DNA from: Monomorium pharaonis
Taxonomy: Eukaryota > Arthropoda > Insecta > Hymenoptera > Formicidae
DNA length: 64,000 nucleotides
Assembly: GCF_013373865.1 (NCBI RefSeq)
Contig: NC_050473.1
Span: forward strand, 17,337,597-17,401,596
Direction: 5' to 3'
A program made the translations under genes and the position numbers. The notes beneath the pieces were generated by a model. It was not told where the DNA came from, ran no database searches, and saw only the letters and a list, made by a program, of their open reading frames with translations. Below, piece after piece: positions 1-13,700 of this stretch. Positions within the stretch are counted from its first letter, which is position 1; the number at the start of each line of letters is the position of its first letter.

Positions 1-3000
1 CATCACGGATATTTCCGGCATGGAGCTAAAAGCCCAACAAGAATTATAATGAGCTGCGTTTGTTAATGCTCTTAAAGCGGCGAAATTCGGCGCTCTATCC
101 TTGTCGCCAATGTTAGTAGAAAATTCATGTGAATAATCTCGTGTTAGTGGAGGATGTTGTTGCGTCTCTTGCTTATTTTCTTTTACAAGCGACAGGAAAA
201 AAGATTTGGTAAAAGTGGAAGGACTATATTCGTTCGCTTGGACTGATTGTTTTCTAAACATCAAGTGATCGTTGTCAGTATCGTAATACGAATGGCAATA
301 GGAGTCACTTTCATACTCTTGTTCACAAGCATCCGGCAATGTCAAGAGAGCTTGGAAGACTGCTAACTTGGAGCAGCTACATTGCGGTTTAGGCGTAATA
401 TAATCATTAGATGATCCATTCACAAAATTAAAATGCGATGTATTAGTATGAGAGTTGAAATGTCCCACTTTCTCCCAAGGTTGTGTTAGTTGGATTCTGT
501 TAGATACAAAGCAGACGTAACTTACAATTTGACTAATTCATTTTAGTATATATTAGTACATATTAGTAAAAAAGTTTTTAAATAACAAGTAATATAATTA
601 AAGTATATTTAGTTATCCATATAATATTTGTTAATCGTAAAATTTAAATGCCTAAAACTAATAATGTTAACTTCAAACATGCATTAATTTTATATTCTTT
701 AAAATTACATTTCTTTTTAAAGTTAAATTCTCCTTACCTCGTTTTTAAGCTTTCGATTACTTGGCGTGAAGATGTAGTTCCATCTGCAAAATACGATTAT
801 TTCAGATAATTATTAATAGGTATTACAATTAATTTTATTAATTTTTTTCTTATTCAGCTAAGTTTTGACTCGTATTTATTAAAATCCGTTTAGCTAATTA
901 CTTTTTTCAATCGCTAAAACAAATTGAAATTTTGTACTTTGAAAAAATGCTCGGAAAATTGTTCGGGCTTGCAAGACAGGTGACAGGATTACTTGGATAC
1001 AAATTTCCGCTTCTCAACTTCTGTTATTATTAAATAATATGAGTTGCTTACATTTAATTAATACCGATTTTGTTTCATGCATTGCTCCTTTATTCTGCAT
1101 TAAATGCTCACCTTTTGGCTGTGATCTGAAATAAAAATTTATATAGTTTTAATAGATAATAATAATCATAATCATAATAATAATAATATGCAAAGATATA
1201 ATAAGTTTCTACATTAATATTTAATAAATTACTATATATAATTAAAATTAAACTTACAATCCTCTTGTAGAACCATCAGTTCCTGCTCTTGTCCAACCTA
1301 AACAAATATTATTCAAATTCTCAGCAAAGATTCATTTCTTTTTAATAATTAATACTATCGTTAAAATTTACAATTTTTAATTATCCATAAAAACTTAAAA
1401 ATTTTAACTATGCTACTGAATAATGAAATATAAATTATAATCAATTAAAATACATTTTGCGATCAAAACAAATTATGTAAACTAGAATTAATAACATAAT
1501 ATTTGTGTAAGCATGGTCACATATTTCGTAGATAAATTAAAAAATTATCTATAAATGTTTTTACTTAATATTGTTCAAACGCTAAACAGCCATAAAATAT
1601 CACTAAAAAAATATACTTAATAATACCTTTCTTTACATTTCCACTTGCTGCCTTTCCTGCACCTATATTAGACAACTTCTTTTCTTCTTCTAACTTTTTG
1701 GCGTCCTCCACATCTTGTCTGGTAAGCTTTGTTGTTAACTACAGAAAAATGATATTCAGAGAAATAATATAAGTATAACTTATATATTCTTAAATTACTT
1801 ACACTTTGACCTTCACATTTGACATCCATTTTGTCTAACTTCTGTGTAACGTTTTTTAAAATAAATAGTACGTCTCTATCTTTTTCATTGTTTACTAGAT
1901 GTCTCACAACCGACTCTAATGATGTTAGTAATTTTTTGTCGGTAGGCATCCATAATTGGTTTTTAAGTTGTGGCAATAAAGATACTACTTTCATTCTTAT
2001 ATTAGCTACAGGATCTTCAGCCAGATTCAATAAAACATTGAAAAAATATTCCTTAAAATATGTAGAAGAAAAGATTTCTAGCGCTTCGACCATCATACGA
2101 ACAAACATCATTCTCACGTAACAATCAGGATTATTAGCTAAATCTGTAAAGATTCTACTACGCAGTTCTGCCCTTTGTATAGATTTCGTATTGTATCGTA
2201 GAAAAAGAAGAAAAAGTGTTCCTGCAGCAAGACGTACCGGTATTGGTCGCTGAAATTTCAGAATTAAATTTACATATTTAACCAAAATGTACAAATTTAA
2301 AAGAGAACAAAAATGTTAGACTTACCGCATGTAAAATTCTGGAGAAAGTCATTGGAACAAAGTATGAATATATAAAATCACTAGAAAAACATTTGGGTAA
2401 AATCTCTAGCTGCGCATGCATTAATGATGCCAATCTCCAATTGTGCGTGCCTGCAATTTCAGCCTCACATTTTAAAAGAGCTTTACCTATTTCCATTAAA
2501 GAAGAATCCTGCAATAAATATATTATTTTAAGAATTATTTTAAATTATGATACAAACTATATTTAAAAAAATTAAATTACCATTCTATCTGTTCCGATAG
2601 TTTGACTTTCGGCCAAACATTCTAGCGTTAATCCTAAATGAGGAATTAAATCTTGAAGCACTTCCTCGGAATCATCTTTTAGCAATTTTATGAAATTTCC
2701 TTTTATTCGTGCACCTCTTGATCCTAGAACTTTTGCTACCTACAAATAATTGTTTTATTATATACATGAACGTTATTGCAACTTAATAGGGATAAGATTT
2801 AATTTTACCTCATGAATCCCACATGCAACGGTTTTCCGAACCATATAATAATGATCACTTGTCAATGCATCAAATGTTATAAGTATCGCATCTACATCTT
2901 GTGGAGAGTTTGATACAAAAATAAACATTGCTGGCAAATTAAATGCACAGTGCTTTCTACATTCAACATATCTTTCATCTTGTGTAGGATTGCTGCTAAT

Positions 3001-6000
3001 CTATAAAATTAAAATATTAAATTAAGGGTTCTGACCCCTCATCACAGCCATATTGAATTTGTGACAACAGAGACTAGAAATGACAAGTTGGCTATCTAAT
3101 TTTTGCGCTTGTGTACATTTGTAAATAAAAATAAATTTGAATAAAATAACAAATAACCTCACTTTAATACACTTCTAAAATATGAAAAATGCCATCCTTT
3201 TTCCTTGATAGTCAATAAATACATAATCGTAAACTAAATGTAATACAAAGCCGATTTTTGCCTATCATAAAAAGAAAAAATCTTCATGTATAATAGTTGT
3301 TATAATTAATATTCTTATTGCTAGCAGTTAGTTGCTAGCATTTTGAGGATTTCATAAATACGTCACAAATTACAACACCAGGATACAATAAATAATTACG
3401 ACATGGCACAAATGCAAAAATTAGATTGTCAACGTATTATTTCTCGCCTTTGACGTTGCAAATTAAATACGGCTGTAGTGAGAGACCAGAAGTCTTAAAG
3501 AATCTTTCTAGGTCAATTAGGTATATAATTTATAGATAAATTTATAAATTATTTTTAAGATATATATTATATATTGTACATTAATATGTATCGCAATAAA
3601 CAAAGATTTAATACATATATTCCACATATTTAATTTATAATTTATAATATACACTCACAAACGTGAAAAGTGGTTTCTCTTTTTTCAGCGATGGTATTCC
3701 CATTTGTGCAAGTTGTTGATAATATTTTATGAACCATGTTTTCTCTGGCATTGATAAACATTCTGAAATTAATTTATCATATATAATTTATTTATTATCA
3801 AATATGCTGTTATAAATATAAAAGATTATAATGCTTCTTACTTTCTAGGCCAAGTATAAGTTTTCCAAATTCTTGCGCTATTACACATATCACATTATCT
3901 TCCGATTTAGCTGCATTTTCACATAGCTTCTTAACAAGTGGGGCTATTATATTTTTTATTGTATCTGTAAATAAAATGTTTGAGTTAATTTTTTTATTTT
4001 ATTTACAAAACCACCCCCCCCCCTCTCCTCTCTCTGAATGTCTGCGCAATTTTTATCCTATTAAAATCTAATCTAAAATAGCTCTATAATATATAATTAC
4101 TCACCTTCCTGAAGATGAGGTAGTAAATATACTATTGTCTGTACAGTGGCGTATCTTACACTGCTCTCTTCATCATTTGCTAATTCTACAAGTGAAGGTA
4201 GCAAAGCAGCTTTTACAGACTCAGCACCTAGACCTTCCGCAACAAAACGCAACTGCAAACAGATACTGGCTCGTACTTCGCTACTTACATCCTGACAAAG
4301 GGAGTGCACTGTTGGTAGAACTTCCTTCTGTATCCTATAATAACAATTTTTAAAATAATTATTAAATAGAATGCCTAAATTATAAATTATTTTTATTTTT
4401 GTAGAACTTAATATTTATTTTTATATCATAAAAATATAATAAACAAAATTGTATGGTAAATATTTTTAGTTCTTTTATTAGATACATTAAGACTTTTTCT
4501 AGATAAAAATTAATAAATAAATTCGAATGTACTCACATAGAAGAATCGAATCGTGTACAAATCTTCCCCAATAACCTGCTGCATGTTATCCTGGAGTAAA
4601 TCGATTGTGACAATTGCCCTTTACTTATAGTCAATGGAAGAATCTGTATGTGAGAATGTTCCATTGTTATCATTCATCCAAAAGAGTGCTATACTTTATT
4701 ACATTTACAGTATACATATTTTTTTTAATTTAACATTAATTTTATTTTTGTTTTTTTATAGATTGTTTTTTATATGTACACTAAATAAAAGTTTTTAAAT
4801 AAAATACTTTCTAAATAAAATATTAAATACATTAATTTTTTTGCTTTTACCTGTGCTCTTATGACTTCTACCGGCAGTAATTCTATCACATCCAGTAAAG
4901 TCTCCAACCATGCATGACAGATAACTTCAACATTGAACATATATAATAAACATTTAAAAAATGGTGTACAATCAGAGTTAATTCAGTGTATTGAAGGTCA
5001 ATTATAAAGTATTGTATTCCAAAAAGTAACAATTATTTTTATTAAGAATTTAAATGTGTTCACCTGGGTCACGACTCTCTAGGGAATTTAATATACTTTG
5101 AAGGAATGTCTGACTAAAAACATTATGGCTGACAAGCTTCTGCTCTAAAATTGTTTTGAATGTGGACGACGCTGCTATGTGAAACTCAGTTGATGCAGTA
5201 GCCAAAGACTGCTGCATCTTAGGTACCACTCGAGACATACATGATTGCGAATCAGTGGCAAGAAGACTTGGTAGACTTTGTATAACACTAAGCTTCTGAA
5301 GCTCATCTCCCTTCCTAAAAAGAAAAAAAATGTTCTTTTTTCAAATAACATACCAATATTATTAATTGTTGTAGTTTTTGCGATACTCAATCACTCTCAA
5401 TTTATATAAGAATATATATAAAATTATTGTCTTGAATATATAGTTGATACATTACATAATCAATGATTACAAATCAGTTATTTTCAGCTGTTTTTTTGCA
5501 TTAAAAACTATATATACATTCTATTATTATAAAATGTAGTAGTTTGTATTTTTGTATGTGAAAAAAAATGCTTTTATGCTCTGTAGCTGCTAGTAATGCT
5601 TTGTAATGCTTCATATGCTTTGTAATACTTTGTAATGCTTGTAATTTAAAATAAACCTACTTATTTAATAAACAATTAAATCAGCAACTTGAGAACTTAA
5701 AAAAAGCTATTGATAACAAAATAATTTGATGTTTATTTAAAATAAAATTATAATAGACATTAGACACTAAGCGAATTTTATTCGTTCTCAATGTAACTAT
5801 GTAAAAATATAGAGCAAAGGTTAATTTCTTAAGTTCAGTTACTAACGAACAATTGCATAAGTTTATAAGTTTTTGCAGTAATAAGAATTAAACAATCAAC
5901 AATAAAGAATACATATACTTAAAAATATAGTTTAAAAAGTACATATATGTAAACTTATGTATAGATATATATAGTAAGAAGCATCAAACTACATATGTAA

Positions 6001-9000
6001 ATTGTTTCTTTTTTTTAGATTTGTTAGATCTATTATGTGTATCTAAATTAACAAAAGAAGGGAAAACAGTGTCAAAATTGCATCATTCAGTCGTTTACGA
6101 GTTCAATTCCAAACATCCTGACAGAAGTTGAATTGATCATGGAATTTGGTAAATTATTTGTCCATCTCAAAGAGAAACAAGAAGTATTAGCAATAGACCA
6201 GTTCGACAGACGTAAACATGTCTGCGCACACAATTCAAACTTTTAATAAAACTTACATAACATATTTGACTGACTTGGCCTTTCAATTCGACTTGTCTAA
6301 CACGTTTGTGCACGTTTGCCAAGACTAGATTTTTTGTTCTGCTAAACTAGGGTGCACTCTGTACTCAAAGATGAAATAGGGGTACATTTGAAATTCAGTT
6401 AAAACGGAAGGAAGCTTTAGTTGCGATCCAGCAATAATAAAAAAAAAGAAAAACAAACCCGTAACAAACAAAAATGTACAGGGAACCATTGCGCGACGCG
6501 CGTGAAGTTAACCTAAATGCACGAAGGGCGAACCTCTGGCAATCCTGACATTGCTCACGACGCTCGCGCGAGGAATGTCGTTTTTAAAAGGACTATAATT
6601 AGCGTGCCTAAATTACAGCAGGACAGCGCGCTCCTTGAAAGATCGCGTCGCTATTTTTAGAGGGAGGGGAGAAAGCGTGCGCGAGACAAGGGTAACAAAC
6701 TTGACTTCCGACAAGAGGGTGAATTCTCGCTCGATCTGATCTGATCTGATCTTAGATTCTCAGGAGCAACACGTCGTGAACGTGCGACGGAGAGGACACG
6801 GACACGCATGTAGAAAAGGGGAGGGGGAGGGGGAGAGAGAGAGAGAAGGAAAAAAACAAGAACGCAATCGCCGGGTACTCACGGATCGAGCGCGATCTCG
6901 CACGGGGTTTCATCTCCCTCTTGCAGCATTTTCGAGGCGCATCTTACTCATCAACTTATCGCGAGTACGGTGGCGGTGATTGATCAATCGCGGCCTGGTA
7001 GGAACACTTTACGTGAACGGCACGCGCATACGCGGTCCCACGACATTACGCGTGACCACGCGCGAAAACGTGAATGACAACTGAATGGCGGCTATCGATC
7101 ACGTCCGGTTCTCGCGGCTGTGCGTATCTACTACACCAGTATTACGCGATTGCGCGCGCGCGTCGAAGTGCTCTGACGACGACGCAGATGACGAACCGAC
7201 GCAAACGCGGTCCACGTACTAACTAGGCGCCGCGATAGATACACGCACGTCGCCGTGTGACGCATCGTCGTAGTGATGAACACACAGCTAGTCGAGGGCG
7301 CTGTGTTGCGTAATCCGCTGTTATGCGGGGTCTACAATGGCAGCAGGAGTGATGGAGTAAGGAGTAAGAGTAACAATTGACCAATTAAAAACCGGGAGTA
7401 AACGAAATGGGCAATCTCATTTTATATTTCTTACTTCTTACTCCTACTCCATTACTCCTGCTGCCATTGTAGATCCCGCATTACTCTCCGCGCGGTACAA
7501 AAGATGATTTAACGATCACGTCACCCAGCAATCCGATGCGTTGGCCCCGACCGACGGATGCATCGGGGGAAAAGAATCTACGCACAAATCGATCGAGTAT
7601 TCCCCGAATGCGAACCGGAGCGGAGGAGGAGGGAAAGGGAGAAGAATTGGGATACTCCGAATGAAAGGATTATCGTCTCGCCATCATCGTCAACGGCTAA
7701 TTTATAAATTGCTTACAGTGCATGAGAAGAACGAGTTTTTTTAAATTCAAAATTCAATTACAATTGAACTGATTTTCTTTAAAAACTAGGGAAGAAACGC
7801 ATTTGTTCGTGCTGGATGCGAAATTCAAGTTATTTCTGCTGACACAATCTCGTACTTTTTTTTTTGTTACTATAATATATATTTAAATTTATATAAATAA
7901 TGTATACAAGGTATATATTTTTTATCGATTTGCACAATAAAAATTTGTAAAACTATATAAAATTGTGAAAAAACTAATTTATAAATTCATAAATTAAAGA
8001 TTTAAATTACTTTTCAATTATGAATTCGACAGATTTAGGCACAATTCCACGACTTAACGAGAGTTTAATTAATATTGTCCAATTCAAAGGCGAATTTATC
8101 TTATATAAAACAAATTTATCTATTAGACATGGTTAAATTATAGTGGAACTGGGCCTTGACGATTGCCAGATAAACAATAGATTTATCACGTACACTATTA
8201 CATTAGAGAATATCCGCTACCTTGGAAACATGCTTATGTCTGCGAGATTTAATTAATGCTATACCGACCTTGTTTCGGCAATCGGAGGCAAATTACGCAT
8301 TTCCGATCAAGGTAAATTTAACAAGTCGATTCTCATTGAAGCAATCTACATAAAACTGCTTCTCATATATAAGTTCGAAAGCATTAAAAGCTTAATTTTT
8401 AGGATCACTGGATGGTTAATTAAACTAAATTGTTAAAAATCGGGCATTAGCAATCAATAATTGAAGGATTTTCCACAAAATCAAATTTTAATTTTTTTCT
8501 TAAAATATAATTAAGTAATAATTAAAGCTCTATCTATAGTTTTATTTTTACATTATGTTTAGAAAAAAATTATCATATTTATACCATAAACAGTTTGAAG
8601 TTTTTGTTGCCTTAAAATTTAACTTCTTAGATTTAGATTTTTGTAGGAAACCTTTCAATTTTAAATATTTATACAGAACCTGACACTGGGAAAGACGATA
8701 ATGGCAAGAACAATTTAAAGAAAATAATATTTCATAAGAGCCACTTTTAAATTAATGACAGATTATTTTCACAATGAATTTTGTTTGATTATATCGAAAT
8801 TTAAAGCGCGTAATTTACTTACAGAAGGATATGGAGCGCCCTGTCTATAGGTCTTTTTTCCAAGCTAACATCCAATAAGTGCTTTCGCAACTGTGCTTCA
8901 TTCTAAGAAAGGATATTTAAATGAGCTCGACGAGGCGTGAAATTGAATCGCATTGATGTTTAGCATTAATATCAGAGAAAAGTTCTCAAATGCTGACAAG

Positions 9001-9128
9001 TTTTTTTCGGTGAAATTTATACACACGCAAGTGAAAACGGACGAATAAAAACGTTAATAAATATTACATACTCTCACATCAGGTAACGGTTTATCCAACT
9101 GAAGACTCGCAAATTCTTCAAATTCCAT
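1..9128 (-). CDS. PPP4R4: PPP4R4-like regulatory subunit of protein phosphatase 4 (distal isoform; 3' end outside window)
   Basis: HEAT-repeat regulatory subunit of the Ser/Thr phosphatase PP4, expected in cytosol. Exons read on the minus strand (high to low): 9072-9128, 8823-8902, 5064-5314, 4851-4924, 4537-4643, 4105-4334, 3842-3964, 3659-3762, 2809-3000, 2581-2739, 2326-2508, 1803-2249, 1627-1738, 1258-1297, 1052-1125, 738-783, and 1-496 (open to the window edge). All junctions are GT/AG and phases agree throughout, giving about 925 residues before the edge. Blocks typical of PPP4R4 rather than PPP4R1 include HSLCQDVSSEVRASICLQL, FLRYNTKSIQRAELR and DPVANIRMKVVSLLPQLK, followed by a basic, low-complexity C-terminal tail. 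The start MEFEEFASLQLDKPLPDVR is the first ATG in frame with exon 2, whose DVSLEKRPIDRALHILL resembles the vertebrate N-terminal region. The assignment rests on recalled family sequence, and the C-terminus is unseen. Confidence 0.88.
3026..3494. mobile_element. MITE-like inverted-repeat element in a PPP4R4 intron
   Basis: Long terminal inverted repeats of about 90 bp bound a roughly 470 bp element. The left arm carries CATCACAGCCATATTGAATTT and the right arm, reverse-complemented, CACTACAGCCGTATTTAATT. Both arms run on to CTAATTTTTGC. TTAA flanks both ends (3022-3025 and 3495-3498), consistent with a TTAA target duplication as in piggyBac-type transposition. No transposase ORF is present, so it is non-autonomous. 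Superfamily assignment is tentative. Confidence 0.75.
6480..7320 (-). promoter_or_regulatory. CpG-rich putative proximal promoter of PPP4R4
   Basis: This is a GC- and CpG-rich island within an otherwise AT-rich intron (many CGCG words, for example 7135-7160 and 7040-7075). It surrounds the proximal first coding exon at 6883-6929. A purine-rich (GA)n stretch at about 6820-6850 and a GATCT tandem at about 6731-6753 lie just downstream in transcript direction. No clear TATA box was seen. The promoter role is inferred from composition and the exon model. Confidence 0.45.
6883..6929 (-). CDS. PPP4R4: alternative proximal first coding exon of PPP4R4
   Basis: This short minus-strand exon starts at an ATG at 6929 and encodes MLQEGDETPCEIALD plus two bases of the next codon. 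It ends at a strong donor, GTGAGT (ACTCAC on the plus strand, 6877-6882). Its exit phase (2) equals that of distal exon 2, so it splices in frame to the exon at 5064-5314, giving ...IALDPKGDELQKLS. It lies inside a CpG-rich, promoter-like segment. I infer a second promoter whose product replaces the distal 45 residues with about 15 new ones. No transcript evidence is available here. Confidence 0.6.
7324..7480. mobile_element. Tourist-like MITE beside the PPP4R4 proximal promoter
   Basis: A 157 bp element has near-perfect inverted ends of about 50 bp starting TGCGGGGTCTACAATGGCAG and ending in the complementary ...AGATCCCGCA. TTA lies directly on both sides (7321-7323 and 7481-7483), a 3 bp target duplication typical of PIF/Harbinger (Tourist) MITEs. 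There is no coding capacity. It sits about 400 bp upstream, in transcript direction, of the proximal PPP4R4 first exon. Confidence 0.8.
8038..8155. mobile_element. short MITE-like inverted repeat in a PPP4R4 intron
   Basis: The left end GGCACAATTCCACGACTTAA pairs with the right end, which reads GGCCCAGTTCCACTATAATT on the opposite strand. Length is about 118 bp. Flanks are TTA on the left and TTG on the right, so the duplication is imperfect. The left end and an internal TATAAAACAAATTT block recur in the element at 16701-16833. Confidence 0.55.
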
Positions 9129-10743
9129 GATTCCGTGTCCATGCGCCTCTATTTCTCTAATCTAATTTTATATAACCTTCTAAACACATCACACATTCTC
9201 TTCTCGAGAACAAAAGATGTATTCATGTTAAACATAATCGAAACGCAAAAATTCATAAACGAGTAGAGAAATTGCATATTAAATTTTAATAAAAAAAAAT
9301 TTTTATAGAAACCATTTATATTACAATCTAAATGATACATGATTATAGACTTGTGGTTGATTAAAAAATTAATACTTTATTATAATTAAATTAATAATTT
9401 TTATCTGTGAAAAAAGTGAACAGTTTACGAGAAAAATTTATTTCCTAGAAATTTTTATCAAGGTAACAGCAAAAAGAATTAATCTTTTAGTCTATTAAAA
9501 TTAATGATTATTTAATACTTTTTATTTAATAAGGAATGTCCAGTTTATATCAATAGAAGAACAAATTAGAAGAAACAATTTTTTCTTCAATACGCTTTTA
9601 CATAAAACATACAATTGATATAATTGTGTTATATATTAACCGCTTAAACTTTTATATTGGCATTTATCATTTGAATCAATGTACACATTTGTGCACATTG
9701 ATCACATATGAACATATTTGTGTATGTTCGCACATTGAAATATTCTTTTACACAGTAAAATAGTTTGTATTGAGTTTACAACAATCTTATTAAATCAATG
9801 ATAAAAAAACTAAATCAATAATAAAAACATGAAACATTGAAGTAATTTTTTAACACAAATATATCTTAATTGTTTATTAATATTAGTGGTCTGTTTTAGA
9901 ATAGCCAATATTATTGATAAGTGAATATTACTCTACAAAACTAAATGAAATATTCAAATCAAACTCTAGAATTTTCTCTAAAACTACTTTTACAAAATTA
10001 TCGTTGTTTGATTATTTTAAATTATATATGTATAGTTTTAAAAATCGTAAAAAATATTTGACAACTATCATATGTATGCAATTAATTTAAAAGTTACTCA
10101 CAACATTTGAATACAATAAATTTTTGAATGAATATTGAAATCTTTGATCATTTTTATCATAAGCTATTATACTGATAAACTATAATAAACTATATCATGT
10201 TTTAAATTATTTATGAAAATGCGCGTTTTATAAAATCATACTACAGATTTGAAGAAAATTTCCATTCTATTTCAAACCATAAAATAAAAACTTAAAAAAA
10301 CTGCAACTTAAATCGCATTACTATATTCTATATTATATTTAGATTAATTTTTCTTTCTCTAGTGCTGTTAATACTTCTTTGGAGTAGCTCATAATACAAT
10401 AAACTTATATTTTCCTAAGAAAATACAAATTATAAAAATATAGACATGAATGAACACAAGTAACATTTTCTTAATTTAAATTGTAGATATACATATATCA
10501 TATTTAAAGATGTTCTCACAAAATATTTCGCACACAATATATCGAAAATTGAATAAAAATTTGTTTGGTATGCTAAAGTTTATTATTTACTAAATCGTGC
10601 ATTTTTGGAAGTGTACAATTTAGTAAATAATTACAATATTAACAAATAACGTATCCATATTTTCTGAAAAACTTCCTACGTTAGATTATATAAGAAGTAC
10701 ATACCTGAAAAAAAATAAGTCATGAAAAGTTTAATTGTTTTTG
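9129..10743. other. intergenic: PIWI 3' flank and distal PPP4R4 upstream region
   Basis: This AT-rich stretch lies between the PIWI stop codon and the distal PPP4R4 start, which share the minus strand. It should contain the PIWI 3' UTR and any distal PPP4R4 promoter. No CpG island or long ORF is seen, so the distal promoter is not obvious from composition. Confidence 0.5.
10579..10584 (-). terminator. candidate poly(A) signal for the PIWI gene
   Basis: TTTATT on the plus strand reads AATAAA on the minus strand, about 160 nt after the PIWI stop codon. Such hexamers are frequent in AT-rich DNA, so use is only plausible. Confidence 0.3.
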
Positions 10744-13700
10744 TTATAAGAAAAACAATCGATTTTCCAGCTGTGAACTTGGGGGCCGATGAAGAAATCG
10801 TCCCACTAAGAACGATAACTTCTTTGCGTAATGGCATGGCGCTGGTACACGAACAGTACTTGAGCAATTATAGTATATATGAGTTAACTTAAAAGTAAGA
10901 GTTTGAATCGTGTCAGCATCTAAACCCGTATTATCGTAGATAACGTTATATGACGTTGGTGAAATTGTACCCTGTCTAACCTGTTGTGATACAAGATAAA
11001 AGTCGTATCTAAGCGGATTCGTTATAACATCGTCGACAACTGTACCAATCGGTGGATTATTTTTATATTTGAAAAGTCGAACGTTAATTTTTTTCGTCAC
11101 GATGATAAAGATCATTTTAAAATTAGGACCATAATACATTTCCTCAAGCTTCTTTTTCAGCCTTTCCACTTCAGTTTCGTAAACCTGACGAACCTGACCT
11201 TCACTGACACCATCACGATAGATAACAAGGTGCATAGGTAAGGCTTTATTATAGGAGCGATACGCCATCACAGCTTTGGATAAATTTACACAGAGTTGAT
11301 CTGCAAGATCTTCACTGCTACTATATAAACTAATGGAGCTGAAATATCGCGTCAGTCTTTGATCTACAGTTGCTACCATAGCCACTAAAATTACAAATCA
11401 AGAATTATTTAATTTGCCATTTAATACTCATGATTAAAATATTATACAATTTAACTTTAATTTAAAAAACATGTAAAAATAAGAATTAAAATAAGATACT
11501 ATAATTGTTAAAATATAAAAACAAGCATATTGACACTAAAGGATACTTACAAAAATCTTTGCTCGTCGTTCTTGAATCACGGCACACGTCAAAACCAATA
11601 GTCATCAATCCCTTTAAATCATTGTCGATCGTCCAAGGAGCGCCACCCAATTTACAATTCATTTGAATTGCTACTTTTGTAGCAATACTCATTGTATTTC
11701 TTCCATTTAAATTTTTTTGTAGAAAAACTTGTGATGGTACAGGTCTATCTAAACAACATTTTTTCTTAATAGCTGCGTAACGATCAGTCCGAGAATTGCT
11801 CACTACGCAGAATATTAAATCTGGAGCGTATTTACTAAGAATTGTTTCAAGCTTCTCAGTATATGCGCTTGCTTTATCATCGTATAAAGATTCGATATGC
11901 GGGTCCTCGACTCTGAATGATATACTTCGCGACACGTTTTTTATCATTTTTACAAACTCCTGCAAAATTTTAGATTTAAAATGTTTTAAATTAAAAAAAA
12001 AAACATACATTTGTTAATATATGTCCACAATTTCATTGATATATTTTATTCCATATATTTATATTCATTTAATGAAATTTACCCATGTCATTCCTTCACT
12101 TCGAGAACTTGTGATTACTATCCAGTTTCTTAACTCCTTAGAATGCAATAAATATGCTCTCTGCATATCCCGTGACCAATCTCCTCTTTGATTAAAATTA
12201 CCATGTTGTTGTCCTTTATTAATGGTGCCATTAGCAACCGAAAGTGGAATATTAGGCAATACCCGACCAGGAATCTCCACAAGATTTCGTTCCAATGTCA
12301 TATTCCAGTCCTGCAATTCTTGAATGACTTTTGGTTCTCCACGAAGTCTATGATTAAATCTCATAAGTTTTTCAATACGGGATGCAGGTGCAATACAAGT
12401 ATGATGAGCTAAAGCTTTCATAAGGTGGAAATTTTCTTTCATACTCTCAGTCAAACCTATAAGAAAAATTTTATTAATACAGAATTTATCTACACACAAA
12501 AATTTATTATATAGAAAACATAAGTTACATGTACAAGATCAGATGTTTACATGTAATATTTATTTATTTAGAATAAAAAAAACATTTATTAAATACAAGA
12601 TATACCTGTAGCACGACATAATTCTGGGACTAGGTACACTAGTTCTTGTCCTGCATTTCCTTTACGTTTGGTCTTCGTAACCAACATTGGTTGCGTAGGA
12701 TTAGTAATTTCTATTTTATATTTTTTTCTATAGTATTCTTGATAAGATATATGTTCACCATTTTTCATGGGAAAAGTGGAAGCAGGACATGTTTCAAAGT
12801 CTACATCTTCGATTTTGTACGTATAATTATTGTAGTCCGTAAGAACCATAATTCCAAGAACATAACTAGAGAATTCAGCCTAAAAATGTATAGATTATTT
12901 TTAGAATAAACATGTAAAATAATATATTAACATATAATTTGTAATATTTTTAAACAAAAAATTTTGTATCAATTTGAATTTTTAAAAATTCATCAAATAT
13001 ATGTATATACAAAAAAATTTTTTAACTAGAAAAAATTTAATATTCTATTTTATGTTTAAAACTTTCTCTTATGTGTTAAATCTAATATATTTATATTATA
13101 TTTTATATAACTTTTTAAAATAGAGTATGGAATAACACAAAAAATACAAAAAATATCAAAATAAAGAGCGACATCTTACCTTATAGTTATCACTGCGTCT
13201 GCGGCAATCTATTAATATATGTAACAGCGTTTCTTGACGCATAACTTTATGTGATATTTCTGCACACAGTAGAACATCATTTTCATATTGTCTGATAGAT
13301 GTAATATAGCCTGGCCACAATTCCAATCTAAATTGATTTATGATCACCTACAATGACAATCATCATAAGAATCGTTAATTTTATTTGAAATTAAGAAAAA
13401 AACATTAATTTTTTTACTAACTTTATTATTAGCGTCGTAGTAATCACGGCCCACCAGTTGTAAGCGCAAATATTCCAAACACTTCCTCATAATTATATTA
13501 AAAATTACAACAAAATGTGGATCCTCTGGCGACAATGGTCCCACGAAACATATTACAATATTGACAGGTACATTATCGGATTGTCTCACTGATGTAAATT
13601 CCATTTTCTGAAATTTTTCACAAATATACTTAAATATTCTCAGCCGCGCATTTTAACGCGCTTGTACAGCAATAGGAAATATATTAATGTATTTACATCT

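Larger units (their letters stand above)
5315..8822 (-). other. large PPP4R4 intron downstream of distal exon 2
   Basis: This 3.5 kb intron of the distal transcript holds the CpG island, the proximal first exon and two MITEs described separately. Elsewhere it is AT-rich. A degenerate tandem of a roughly 10 bp unit (ATGCTTTGTA) occurs at about 5590-5645. I see no further exon or RNA gene. Confidence 0.5.

Noticed and set aside
1..5314. First assignment of the HEAT-repeat gene as PPP4R1
   Set aside because: Exon by exon, the blocks match PPP4R4 (HSLCQDV, FLRYN, DPVANIRMK) and not the PPP4R1 sequence as recalled.
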